From: Serilophus lunatus
Taxonomy: Eukaryota; Chordata; Aves; Passeriformes; Eurylaimidae
Direction: 5' to 3'
Length of the DNA: 64,000 nt
Assembly (NCBI GenBank): GCA_013399895.1
Contig: VXBA01004176.1
Coordinates: forward strand, 1,701,442 to 1,765,441
Part shown: in pieces, positions 35,601 through 48,715 of the stretch
How positions within the stretch are numbered: the stretch's first letter is position 1
How the letters are laid out: every line of letters begins with the position of its first letter
The notes under the pieces: model-generated
Told to the model about the DNA's origin: nothing
The model's database searches: none
Seen by the model: only the letters and a program-made list of their open reading frames with translations
Position numbers and translations under genes: made by a program

Positions 35601-38600
35601 TTAAATGCGAAAGTCCAACAAGCAGCCAGCAGCAAGCAGCAACTCGTGATTCTCCCTTGCTATGAATAGGGTTTTTTTGGCCAGCTTAGCAACCTAAAGC
35701 AGCATTAGCACATGAGTTTAGCAGAAGAGGATAAGGGAGACATGAGAGCATTGAAAGAGAGCTGCCAACTAGAAAAAAAATAAGACGTTACTCTAGTCTG
35801 AAACAAAAGGAGCATTACATAAAAGAGAAAAAAGTCATAGTAAAATTATGTCTTTTATAAAGACACACTAGGGCAGGGATGTAATATTTGAGGGTAGAAG
35901 ACTTTATCTGGTTTTGACAAAAAAATAACAGTCTTCCTTTATGGAACAGCAAATACTATGTCGTCCACAAGCAAAATGCACAGATTATCTTAATGTTTAT
36001 CTCCTTATTTAAAAATGTTTCCACAGCTGTGTCGTGGGTGCATATGCAAAATTTGATCATCACAGGAGCATTTTGTCTGTGTCCTACACATCAAATTTTC
36101 CAAATACCACCCAAATTCTGTTACCTTACTCAGAAAACACTGACAAATTATGGCCTAGTCCCAGAAGGAGTTGCAGAAAGCAAAGTATAAGTTTCTTTAA
36201 CTTGCCCTGAAGATGAGCATAACCAGACTTTGTTGAATCAGTGGATAGATTACACTGACTTCATCACAAATAGCATCTTAACCAGATCACTTCCAAAAAC
36301 TTCTGCTGGCGTAGCCTACACAAAGAGAAAGAGCTGTCCAAACTACTGCTGGAGTTCTCCCCCATATCTTTAACTGCAACTGGTACGACACGGCAAAAAC
36401 ACAGTGCCAGTATGATGTCCCTTCTTTGGAACTACCATGAAGCAAGTCTCACTTTCACCCTGAATTTTTGTATGTTTTGAGAAATTCTGTAGTCCCATTT
36501 ACCACATGGCCCTTGATCTTAGCTGCACACCATGCCTTGAAACCTGTGTGAGCCCTACAGTGAGTCAAAACTCATCATATCTGAGCTCTGCCACCAGCTC
36601 AGAAATAATCTGTAGCATATATTATCATCTTGGATCTCCTGTCTGAGAAGTCTCCCTGAACCACCCTCTTTCTAGTGTTCTCAGACATTTCCACCTATTT
36701 GACGTGAAATATGATCAACTGCTACAACTGCTACAATGATCTATCAAGGACTTAATGCATGATGTGAACACGCACAAGGACAAATACAGCAGAGAGCACT
36801 TCATTACTGAGGATGCATTTGGAGGCAAAAGACAAGATCTCCTGGATGACTGCTCATCTCTGGTTTCTGCCACTCCATGAGACTTCACGTTCCATGATAC
36901 TCCCAGAAGCAGCTGAGGATCCAGTAAACATCCCTTGTCTTCAATCTGAAGTATCAAATCCCAGATCTTTTTCATTGAATGCCCTCTTAGCATCTCTTGC
37001 TCCTTGCTACAACTGATACTTGCCTTGCCTTGCCATTACTTGGATGCTCTTTAGAGATGGGATAAAGCTGGGAGAAACAGAAAAAAGTCCAGATAGCCAC
37101 CAAGTTTTGTTTCAGCCGCGGCAATGATCCTTTCATTTTACTTGGTGCACATAGTTGCATAACCTAGTTTTGTGTCACATATTTCTCCAAATGTAATGCC
37201 TTTAAAAATTAGTACTCTAGAATATTAATAGAAATGTTTTCTTCATCTTTCTATAAAACCTTTAGGGAATGATATAAGTTGGCTAAAAGTGTTCAACCAA
37301 AGCTGCTGAAACAAAGCTGGCATAAACACTTTACAGTCAAATGACAGACCAAGATGTAGCCATAGAAATTTGGTGACTTATTTGTAATCATGAATGCATT
37401 TGGAGAAAATAACCAACAGGGAAGAATTTAGGGAAAAAAGATTTTGACATCAATTTCATACCATGTTCGAGAGGAATGTTTTTCTCATTTTAATACTGAT
37501 TCTTCAATAGTCATTATTTCCTAAGGCCCATTCGACAAAATTAATACAGAAAAAGGAAGTAACTTATTATGAAACAAATAAAAATGGAAGAATCAAAGGG
37601 TAACTTGTTGAAGAGTATTTTTTTCTGAGTTTTATTGATGAAATTTATGTAGTGCATACATTAATTTATTAGATTTATGGCTCTATTACTAGAATTGTTT
37701 TCATATGCCATGCCATTTTTTCCACTTTTCTTTGCAGCTTTTCTTTGTTCCTATATCTCAAGTCCTGGCTATAAACAAATCTAGGCAAATGTTTCAAAAT
37801 AACTCAAAAATTTAGGGAGAGGAAAAAAAAATCTAAAATGAAGGAAAAACCTATTTCATCAGCAGAAGAACTTTCAGGAGGCAACGAGCTCCACTTGTCC
37901 CTAAAAGCACGACAACTCAGGGAGAGATGGGTAAAGATTTTCCCATCCACAGTATTTTTGTCTTTTTTGGATATTGGCTATTTTGTCACTGAGTAATGTG
38001 ATACACAACAGCTTTTTCCCTTGTGACTCCTCTTGTCCAACTGTTTGTGATGAAATGGCCTTTAGGGCCCAAGCCTTCTTAGGACTTAATTTGGCAAGAC
38101 TTCTACAACTATTTATACTGGCACAGCTGAAAGGTAAGTTGAGTTTTAGATCCACTTAGCACATGTGTAAGGAGTTTATGCCTTTAGCTAAATGATGCCA
38201 CTGACTTGTTTCCCTTCCTGTGTAAGGGAAGATTTTTGCCTCATTTTCTCAGTTGTGAGCTTTTTTTAAACAGTGTATTTATATTCTTGAAATGCATAAA
38301 GAGAAATTAATGCTGGTTGAAGGAAATGGTGGGAAAAGGGAAAAATATTAAAACCCATTAAATAATCAAACAAATGATCGTGGCAAAGGTTTTCTATACT
38401 TGCACTCCTCATCCTTGTCCCTGCCAGCATTAATTCCCTCTGCAGCACATGTCCCTGGGCAGTGCACTGCACTCATGCTCTGCATCATGCTCCTTCGCTC
38501 AGGAAATGTGTAGTGTGCATATGGATTAAGGTCAAGGTGGAAAGTACACCTGCCTGTATCACTGTGCTATTGGTCCTCACATGCTGGAGTTTCTCCCCTT

Positions 38601-41600
38601 ATTTGAAGAAGTGTGTTCAGATGCCTTTTGCTCCTGGTTTTATTGCAGCTTTAAGAATAAAATCAAGGAATTTCAGCAAGAAATGGTGCAGGATTTAACA
38701 AATACTTTTTCTTGTTGGACTGTGTCTCCAGTTACTCAGTTCTATATGCGTCCAAATTGAATTAAAAGCAAATCTATAGCTGCTACCCCACAGAGTTCAT
38801 TTAAAACAGAGTTCACTTTAAAAAATGAGAGTGAAGGGAAATTGCTTAGAAACCATCACAAACTTACTATTCAGAGACTACAGGATAGTTATGTTATCAA
38901 AAAAACCCAGGTTCAACCTTGGAAATTATTCCTTCCTTGTTACTCTTCCCAGTCCTACAGCAATCCTGCCACTGATTCAGCACCAAAACTAAAGTGGGTG
39001 CAAAATTCAACATCTGTGGTTAGACTGTTTTTGCAGCAGCAGGTCTCTACCCCATGTCCCCAGCTCAGGTTGTGTCATCTTTTGGGGCACAACCTGCCCC
39101 AGAACTTTGACAGTAAGTTCTCATATAAGGCCATCCTTCACTTCTCTATGGGGAAAGTCCTTCAGGTTTAGCAGGCATATTGCCAGAGACAAGGGTATCA
39201 AGCAGATTTACATCTCCTAGATGCAAGGCCCTAGATTTTAGGCCCTAGTTCATTTGTTCCCACTGCCTTATTCAGCCCAGGTACGAAACGTTCTTGTCCT
39301 TCTGAAAAGTACAGCATCACAAACTATCACAGATTATTATTATTTCAAATACATACAGCAGTTTCATACCCCAGGGAGAAGACTCCTCAGACTTCAGCTT
39401 AAAGAAGTACTGAAAAAGATCTTCAAATTCACCCTTTCCAAAATTCTAATTTATGTATAATGCTCCAAATTTTGCACATCTGTCTTTACAGGGAAAAAAA
39501 CACATAACACAGAAAACCACTTCTGCTTCTGCAAATCCCTCTCATATACAGTATTCAGATAACAACCTCATAATGTTATCATCAAAAGCATACACTCCCA
39601 TCTTGCAGTACTGTTCTTAATTTAAAACCTCATAAAAGATTAGAATTATTTTAACCAAACTAGCATAGTAATATATGAAGCAGATGTAGGATCCAATCCA
39701 TCTCACTTAGGTGCTGAACTTGTGCTACAGCACAAAGAAAAGACTTCTTCACCTAAGCTGCAGACATCAACTGGACGGTACAGGCACAACGGAGGTGTCT
39801 CATGAGAAATCCACTCTCTGCCTAATACTCTGGAGACCTCCAGAGCCACCCACTCATTTCACCAGCTAGAAGGAGAATTTACAGACTCATCAACACCAAC
39901 ACTTCATTAAGTGCCTAAAATATAAGTTAGGAGCCCAAGTTAGGGAGACTAAATCTCTCCTGGACTCTTTAAAATCCTTCTGGTTTTCTTGCTGAGCTGC
40001 AAATGGAAGTGTTGCCCTTTATTAGAGCTTGTCATCTGAAATATACAGGTACACATGAGAATAAAGTGGGTGGAAATCTAAGTTCCTATTTTTTCCCTGT
40101 TGTGAGCTTTTGAAAAATGTTTTGTTGCAAAACCAATGGCGACTGAAATGAGAGCACGTATTCTGTGTTGTTGCTCATGCCGAAACCAGCCAGTCAGCAC
40201 CACAAACATGACGGCACAAAACACGCTCCTCTAATTACACTTTCCAAAGTGTTTGGATTTTTTAGAAAGACGGAATCAAAATGTGCCATATGCGCCACCC
40301 TCCTGTTACAAATGTGATGAAAAAGACAGTGAAAAGGAAAAAAAAAAAATCCCTGAATGTTGTTATCGCTGTCCTTCTGGGCCTCCTGAGCCCTCCCTGC
40401 TTCCTCCTGCCAACAACTCAAACTCACAGTGCTGTCAGCAGTGCAAAGACACCGCCTTTGCTGCACATGGAAGTGGCAGAAATGCAGGATTTTTCTCTTT
40501 GGAGGCTGTTTTCAGTCTAAGTGAGGATACTGCCCCATAGCCATAGGGCTTGAAAGATTCCTGGTTTCTCCAGACCTCGAGCAATATAAATGATGGGCTA
40601 ACCACAACTGACAAATCTTCCAAGAAAACAGTACCTGTGGCCAACTGCAGGTTCCAACGATCCTAAAGCTGAAGACATCACTTCAGGTATGACTGATAGC
40701 ATTTTCCAGCAAATTAAACAGCTTTACAGATATGTTTCTGATCAACACTACCTCTGAGCAGGATTACGTGGAGTCACTCACCAGTCACAGACACACTTCT
40801 TCTAAACTATTTTCATTAAAGTTTTATTCAGTTTATAAATCAAAATATAGTATTTCCTGCTGCCACTTTATACAGCAGTCCATTGTTTTATTTTCTCTTG
40901 GGAGGTTCTGGCACCTATGAACAATAAAGACTGAGAAGCTCTAGCTCAGCCAACTGCTCTTTCACTGCGCACTATGGAGCTGAAAAACACATTTACAGAC
41001 ATGTAAGTGCATCTACCCTGCAAGGAAGAAGGTATTTGCCAGTCTTACTAGGCCCCTTGCTAATATTTCTCATGGCTTTTTAAGGCACTGAGATATTTTT
41101 CGTAGAAAATATCTACAAAATTAAAAAGATAAGAGGATTGTGGCAGCAGGATATGAGAAGAACTGAAAAATGTCTTGTATTGAATGGTATAAAAGAGATG
41201 AAGTAGTCCCTCCCTCTCCTCTGCTTGTGTTTGCAAGGCAAGGGAACAAAGACCTCACCTCTGGCGAGCTGCTTCTATTGTGAGGTCCAACAAGCCACAG
41301 CATCTCCAGAGGGAGAGAAATTCAGGTAAATAAGGTGTACAGATACGTGCACTTATTTTTGAGCGAAACATAATTAGGGTCATCTTTCTGGTTTCATCAT
41401 GACCCACAGTGACACAAAGCATAAGCATTTCTGACCAAGTCCAATCATCTGCTTCTGTGCTGTACCTGAGAGATGCTGATTTTCCATGTAAGCCTAACCC
41501 AGCTTCACCTTCAGCAAATGTTGTATTTATGGTTTAACTAATTTCTTAAGTAAACATCTCACTGTCTGCCCGATCCTCCTATTAGGCTTGCCCTGACAGC

Positions 41601-41719
41601 AATGCTAAATGCATCCTTTTGATGCTGACCCATATTTTTTTCCTAATCGAATCATCTGCGTCCATTAAGAACAATTTTTCCTCATTCTGTATGTCTCCCC
41701 TGAATCACTGCTTTTTGTT

Positions 41720-41935
41720 TGTTCAGGTTAGACTATAAAAGTTAATGTTTTTACTCTCTCTGTGTGGTTTGTACTCTGAAGACACTACAGCATTTCTTTA
41801 CCCTTCTTTGAACCCTCACCATCTAAGATATAACATATGCTGTTAGATGGTTAACATATGTATGAGTTCGTCCAGGGTTAAATAAGATTGACTGAATTAT
41901 GGACACTGAACACCATAACAGTGGTCCCAACCAAT
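41720..41935 (-). mobile_element. Faint CR1-like LINE relic
   Basis: Weak resemblance to reverse-strand CR1: 'tttactctctctgtgtggtttgtactctgaagacac', 'tttacccttctttgaaccctcacc' and 'cataacagtggtcccaacc'. The order is right but identity is low. Confidence 0.3.
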
Positions 41936-43696
41936 CTGACTATTCTTAAAAGTTTATTTATTGCCATATGAAAAGAATTCCTTCTTGCAGTTTTGCACAA
42001 ATTCCCAAAGCCAGAATAAGTGGTTCCTACAAGCAAGTTTCTTTTAAGCACAATTTTGTGATGATATTTTTATGTTTCCCACTGATATCACTGAAAACAA
42101 TTTTGCTCAATTTAAAGTAGTTGAAACTGTTTGCAAATGTTAAATGCATATTTCCATCTAGTAAATTTTGCTCTTATTTCCATACAAATATATTGCCTCA
42201 GATCATTTCAAACCTTGCCTCAGAATCTGTACTTATTTTGAAGCTGGGCAACTGAAGACACTTTCACCCTCCCCCAAGCGTTTTAGTTAACTATGAAAAG
42301 AAATCAAGTGAATTTTAATTCTAGTTAGGAAAAAATGGAACAGTAAAAACTATAATAAATGATTTTGTTATGGAAGCAACCCTTCCAAACTGCACTTGCC
42401 TACCAGATATTAAGATAATAATTAACTAGTTCCTTTTGGGAGGGGCGTAAGCAGAGAAGCATTTACTCTGGATTACATATTCTGAAAAAGCATCTGGTTT
42501 ACAATCCTGCCCTGGTTTTGCTCATCTTTATAGCTGACCTGGTAAAGACCGAAGAAGGTCAGTAACTTTTCTGAGGTCAAATTAGTTCTTTGGGTCTTGC
42601 CTGCCTTCATTCCTTTCTCCCATTATGTGAGATTGGCTTGTAAGAATTTGAAAAATAGCTGAGAAGTTAGCACTTTAAAATGTAAGTCCAGAAAAAGAAA
42701 GAAGTTGCAAAATTATGACCCAAAAGTATGATGTGATGGAGAGAAGTTCCCAAAAAGCATGGCAACACTACCAACTGGAACAAGCACTTACTTTTGGTAA
42801 ACCATAATAGCAGAAGTCAAATACAGAAAGCAAAGTAACACCTCACTTCAGGTGAGGCTCTTCACCACCACCTAACTTTTACACAGCTAATTTCAATGCA
42901 CTTTAGAAAGACAGTAAATATTTAAAGATGGATGAAAATAAGGCACGAAAAACGGAGGATTACTCTGCAGCTCTCCCAGCAGGAGAGAAACAAGCTCCAC
43001 CAGTCACAACCACTGGACTCTGACTTTTACATACAAAAAAATCTTCATATGTCCATCTTCTACACTGATACTGATCTAAGTTGTGTTTGGAGGCAACCCA
43101 AGTGTTCCAACACAGACTCCATCAACAAAATATATTTGGATCATTTCAAACATGGGAGAAACCTAGCCTAGAAGAAATTCAGCCGAGGACAAAATAAAAT
43201 CCATGCAAAGCTCAGAACTCAGATCCTTGTTCTTTTCTAAGGGCAACAGAAACAAAGTGCTCCATAATACTAATCTTCTGTTGTCTTCTCAGCTCAGATA
43301 CCTCTGCCCACTAAAGATAAATGAGAAAATGCAGTAACCTGGTCAGAAATTTAGCACTTTTCTTCAGTTGTCCAAGAGGAAGTAAACAGAAATTAATAGG
43401 ACAACAGGATACTGCAGGGCTTCTCTTTTTTAAAGCAGGCATGCACACAATTTGTATGTCCAAGAAAAAAAAGAATATTCCCCAGAGAGAAAAAAAGATA
43501 TAATGAAAAATAAATGGAAATAAAACCCCCCTTAGTTATAATTACACAAACTTAAGATTACCAGTGAAGCTCAGGAATATTATCCACCTGTGAAAAGACA
43601 TTTTCCCTTTCTTTGAAAGGTACCTTTTCCAAAAGCTGAGCAGGTACCCAAAATACTGACAAAACTGCTCGTGCCATGAAGACAAAAGTGCCTTAC

Positions 43697-43891
43697 CAGG
43701 ATCATGTGACCGGTGGAGATGTCCATGTTGGACTGGACCGGCTCCTCACACCAGGAGGACGTGCTGCTCCGGGCTGAGGGGCTGGGAATGGGCCCATCAC
43801 TGAACTGAGAGGAAACGCTATTTATTCGGGAAGAGTGCAGGGGCTCCGGGCGATCAGACGATTTCACTGCCATGCGCTGACGGCATAGCTC
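43697..43891 (-). CDS. PTPRN2: PTPRN2 coding exon: juxtamembrane cytoplasmic segment
   Basis: This is a 195-bp exon (65 codons, phase 0 at both ends). Its translation begins ELCRQRMAVKSSDRPEPLHS, contains SSQFSDGPIPSPSARSS and ends SNMDISTGHMIL. I recognise this as the cytoplasmic segment between the membrane helix and the phosphatase-like domain of phogrin (PTPRN2), a transmembrane protein of insulin and neuropeptide dense-core vesicles. The acceptor is ctctag before GAG and the donor is gtaagg after CTG, on the minus strand. It joins in frame to the exon at 19836-19689. The segment is rich in Ser and Pro, as expected for a flexible linker. A Cys stands in SSWCEEP where I recall Ser in mammals; that comparison is from memory. 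PTPRN is the alternative paralogue, but the downstream exons favour PTPRN2. The preceding exon, encoding the membrane helix, was not found to the right inside the window. Confidence 0.96.
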
Positions 43892-45367
43892 CTAGAGAGG
43901 GAAAGAGGAGGAAACAACCTACGGTTACCAGTAATTACAGGACAGAGCCTACTAAAGACATATGATTTACAATATGTTTCCAGGGCTGGAAGTGTTTTCT
44001 CCCTCACTGTAGTAATTTCTAGGAGGCTGTGTGTTCTGTGAGGCACAGCTACAAAGAGATGCTCAATGAAATTGCTATACGCTGACTACCCTAACCTTTC
44101 AAAAGTGCAATTATGACTGCATGCACATCACCTTAAAGATAACCAAAAATCATATTTTGGAGCTTGACTTCTCTAATAGATAGCTTATTTTTTTACCCTA
44201 ATGTCGCCCCACATTCTGCAAAGCCACTTTTGAACTGCACAACCTCCTGAAGTTAATGGGGTTGCACGGGAGTAATTGAGAGCACTGCTTGGCCCTGGAT
44301 ATGCAAACTCAGCAAGCTCAAGGCAACTGAATTGATGTGCTCTCCAGTGTAAATCCTAGTTGATAGATGCCTCATTTCTCTTCATTAAAATAGCAAACTC
44401 GCAACACTTCCTCCCTGATGTGGGGCAGAGAGGATGAAGAATGACATTAACGAAGAATAAAAGCAGAAATCTGTCATTGTACTATTTAAGCAGCTTTGGT
44501 GAAGAAAGAAAATTCAAGCTATCACACACACACTAATGCAAGTCATGTTAAAACACCGAAATAGATAGCACTGGGAATATTTTCAGTTACTCTCATGCAT
44601 AGAATTCATGCAAAAATACAGAATTCTGGCTAGGTAACAAAATCCTCCCAGTAAAACCAACTCCTTGTAGTATACAATTGTGATTCTAACAGGACGAATA
44701 GACCCACACTTACACTGTCATGTTATAATGCTTTTAGAATCAGTTAGTGTGGTGAAATCACAGACATTATAATAAAATTATCATTTTTAAACATATGACT
44801 ATTGTCCATGAGAAATACTTGGCTGCCTGTGGTGCGCAGCAAGACTGGCTAGTCTATAGTATGTGGACATATTGCACACACGGTGTGGTTACACATTTGT
44901 CTCAGATTACTCATTCTGCACAGATGAGTACTAAGAGCGCAGTCTCTTGCCTCAGGCTAACAAAATAATACAGTCTGAAGAATTCATACTGTTGAAATGC
45001 CAGGGCTTTTGTTTTCTTATTCATTGATAATGTAGTTGCAGTCCAAGCGCCATTAGTAGGATGATCTGAAAATCATTATTTATCAAGTGCCATAAAAATC
45101 TTCTTTTCAGACAGGAGTTATATTTCAGACTTGAGACTATGTTCTGATTTTTTTTTAACCTTGCAAACTTCAGGACACTGAAGAGGGATCCTAATCCACA
45201 CAGCAGCAAGCACTCAAACACACCCACTGAAACCATCACATTGAGTCTCTTCTTGTCAGCACATGATTAAAGACTTCTCCAAACATTTTTTCCTACCAGA
45301 ACTTTTGTTTGACTTGTCATTAGAAATCCTTATATAGAGTTTTACTATTTAAAGGTGTGCAATATTA

Positions 45368-45368
<1 letters not shown>

Positions 45369-45419
<51 letters not shown>

Positions 45420-45432
45420 TCTATCTGTGTGT
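45369..45432. repeat. Compound microsatellite (CTGT)8(CTAT)6
   Basis: Eight perfect CTGT units (45369-45400) are followed by six perfect CTAT units (45401-45424), then a CTGTGTGT end. Perfect arrays of this size are usually length-polymorphic. Confidence 0.98.
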
Positions 45433-48400
45433 ACAAATTAAGATACACTGAGAAAAAATTGTATAATATATAAACAACTTGTATTTTTGCTATTACAAAA
45501 ATACAATCAGTAGAAGCTGGGAAGCACAGATGACTTGTATGTGGTTGCAGTTATAGAAATAACTGTACAGAATGTTCCAAGTGAGACTGTTACCTGACTG
45601 CATCACTGAATTTTGTATATTTATTAATTTTTTTTATGCCATGTAAGAATTTTTCTGATTTTTACAAGAAGTAGGGTTTTTCCACATTTGATTAGCGTGT
45701 ATTCTGTTGCTTGGTACCTTTGTTCTTCCTGCTAACCTTAACAGGAAAAATACTAAGAAAAAAAGATCGCTTTCAAAAATATATTGAATTGACTCACATA
45801 TACTGGTGTTAGGTCAGATAAACTACCAGTATTAAAATCAAGACTTTTTAATAAAGGAAAAAGTGTTATTGTATTTCTTGTTTTTAAATATAGGATCAAA
45901 GAAAAAAGCTGCCTTTCTCCTTTTCTCTGAAGGATCACACACGTCATAAGAAAAGATAACAGTAGTCCACACTGACTATCACTAACCTCAGAATGACCTT
46001 GCAGTAGTATAATTTCAAATCCCTGCTTTTAGCAGATTTGGGGGAAAAATAACAGCGGAAACTTTTTAGACAGAAAAATCAATCTACAGAAAACCAAAAA
46101 GCTGTTCTGATGTTTAGATATCAGTCATTCTCAGAGGGAATCATTTACTAGACTAATCAAAAGTAAAATAAGTAAAGATATAAAAATATGAAGTCTGTCA
46201 CGTAACTGCTAAAAGGATGTGTCTTCTGGCTAGCATGCAATGTGGTGCTGATATGAATTTATTATATTCTAATAGACATCCTGCCACTTGACTCACCCCA
46301 ACTCTGTGCTAACAATAGCATTTGTACTCAAACAGGATCTCTGTTTTTAAGTTGATCTGTTCCTGCTGTTCATATCCTGCCTCAAGTCATAATCCTCTGC
46401 TTTTACAAGTAGTTACTGTGGAAAGGATTATAGACTTCTGCAAACAAAAAAAGAATCAACTGAACTCTTAAGAAATTAATATACCATTTTTACACAAATT
46501 ATAATGACAAAAGAAGTGACATTATAGCCTACTGGTTTTAGAGTAGATTAACCTCCAACCAAAAAGAATTTTTTGGACATGTTACTAAGAAATGATGTTT
46601 TAAAATTAAGTTTATCATGTTCATGGTCCTTATAGAAGAAGGCAAAGTTGAGAAACAAATATAAATAAATTCTTTAAAAGAGTAACCTGTTCTCAAATAT
46701 CAACATATTTCTTTCTTGATGTATATAGAACCAAAACAATTATTCCCAGAACTGCTGTAACTGTCAAATACCTCAAACAAAGCAACCACGTTGCTGTGCT
46801 CTGCCATAAAAAATGTTTAATGTAAACAGGAAGGTCAAATCATAGCTGAAGCAAAAACACCACTGAATTTCTTGATTGCTGTTTTAAATCTCCATGACAA
46901 TGGGTTTTCTCCTGCCTGTAATCAGAAGTTTTTGGTTTGAATTTATTTCCAGATTGGTCTAACGCCCCTTGATAGTTCTTCCTTACCCCACTTCCAGCGC
47001 TGGCTGAGGAACCTGCCCCGCCCCTACACACACGGAATCCATCTCAGGACAACTCCAGCTTCTGCTTCTCCAAAGCCACCTCTCCATTAGCCAAACCATT
47101 CCAGCTCCCAGCTGTGTTTCTAGCTTGGCACTGCAGGGGTTAACGTGTTTAAGACCACCACATGTAAAAGCTTTGATGTACGGGGTGTTTTGGGGAGCCA
47201 TAGGGGTTCCTCAGTGATTTAACAACTAGGGATGTCCAGTTCAAAGCAGAGAAATATCTAAATGTGGGATTTGGGTTTGCTTCATCTTTGAGGTGGCCAC
47301 CTGTCCTCACTTCCTATAAAAAGCAGTGAGAATAGTGGGCTCTCACACATGGGGTATTTCACATTCCGTGCTCTCAGGGCCACATCATCCCTGGCCACTT
47401 ACTGAGGTGGCATCTCTTCACAGATGCATAAAGTCCCACACAGTTCAGACCCTCATTAATATGACATCTGTTACCTGCACTCTTCTCCCTCCTGCTCTCC
47501 AAAATCTTTACTCCCATAGGCATTTTGCAGATCAGCCATTTACCAAACCACAATTAGAATTCAAACTTGACTAAAATGTAAAAGCTCCAAATTGTGAGAA
47601 TGACACGAGCATCGTCTCAGCACTTACATCATTAAAAATATTTTCTAAGAATGAATTCAATTTACTGCTGCACTTCTATATTTAGCAGAGTGGCTGAGGC
47701 TATTTCTGCCGTACTGCTACTCAGTAATGTCTAGCCGTTGTTTGTGTATAGTTTGAAAGCCATTCTTCATTTAAAAACATCATTTACACCTAAAAAAGCA
47801 ACCATAATGCATACAGTGAAAGATGAAGAAATGATCCTCCTGACCCTTCGGGCTACGATCTAATGGATGGGTTGGACGTAAACATTTATTTAAAAGGTAA
47901 TTTGAAGTTTATGACATTATTTCCCATCACATGGGAATTGCTATCATACTGAGGCACTTACTCTGTTTTTTATTTCCCAACATTTATTATCAAACTTATG
48001 TGGTGGTCACATGCAGTATATAATGGAAAAGTAATATCACTGTGTGACAGAAACTGCCATAACCAAGACAAATATTCTGTAAATAATGTCGAGTTAAATG
48101 AGTTCAAAGTACAGCACAATGATCATCTTTAGTGAGCTTTTTATTTGAGACATAATTGATAACCTTAAACAAACATAAATAGTACTCTTAGAAAACCTCT
48201 GGACCTCTTCCAATGAGGTTCTGAAATGTTCCTGATACTTCTCTGTCCACATAGAGACAGGGAGAAGCTCAAAGTGCAATTATTTCCTTGAGAACAACAA
48301 ACAGATTTTCAAATCCATACATTCCATTTGTGAATGAACCACATTGCATTGTAAATGTAGTTTATTCACATTTAAAGAAAGCCATTAAGAGACTTGTTCT

Positions 48401-48439
48401 GCCTCCTGGACAAAAACGAACATGGATTGAGAGCCAGTC

Positions 48440-48715
48440 TTACCACCATGTGTAGTTAGATGGGTCTCTGACCTTGAAGACGCAAGAAACTCTCCTGTCA
48501 ACCAAGGAGGCATTAAGTCTGTCCAGAAATAGAGGCCAGGTCTGGTTTAGAGGTATAAACTGCTTGCCACCAGAAGTGTTAGGCCATGTCTTCTGGATGT
48601 CCAGAGGTGCATTTGCTGTCACTTGCCTTTGTGATGCACAGCAGCCATTAGTGTCACAGAAGGGCAAGATAATGAAAAATAATGTAGAGAAATTTTTATC
48701 TTTCATCAAATTCAT
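48440..48715 (-). other. Unexplained protein-like open frame (or cryptic exon)
   Basis: A 91-codon frame on the same strand as PTPRN2. A short hydrophobic stretch (STLFFIILPFC) is followed by a polar region with sequons N-F-S, N-T-S, N-Q-T, N-A-S and N-Y-T, several Trp and spaced Cys. The composition resembles an extracellular or viral-envelope-type fragment rather than random intron. A pyrimidine-rich tract with a CTAAT element precedes a cacaaag acceptor-like site inside the frame. The frame ends in TGGTG followed by gtaaga, a plausible splice donor that creates the in-frame stop if unspliced. It does not match any PTPRN2 segment I know, and I do not recognise a family. It could be chance, an exapted exon, or a fragment of an old endogenous retroviral envelope-type gene. 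Confidence 0.3.

Larger units (their letters stand above)
19837..43696 (-). other. PTPRN2: PTPRN2 intron between exons 43697-43891 and 19689-19836
   Basis: A 23,860-bp phase-0 intron, gtaagg to attccag, and the longest complete intron here. It carries a three-member CR1 stack (23561-24575), an old CR1-like relic split by an LTR (about 25880-26830), the assembly gap, a CR1 tail (31102-31157), a MIR-like SINE (32405-32612) and a faint CR1-like patch (41720-41935). Between these I see unique AT-rich sequence with no exon that fits PTPRN2. Confidence 0.8.

Noticed and set aside
40253..40540. Cys-rich plus-strand frame with repeated CxxC/CCxxC patterns
   Set aside because: The Cys arise partly from TGY-rich composition, and an A run supplies a Lys tract. 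No family recognised, no initiation or splice context.
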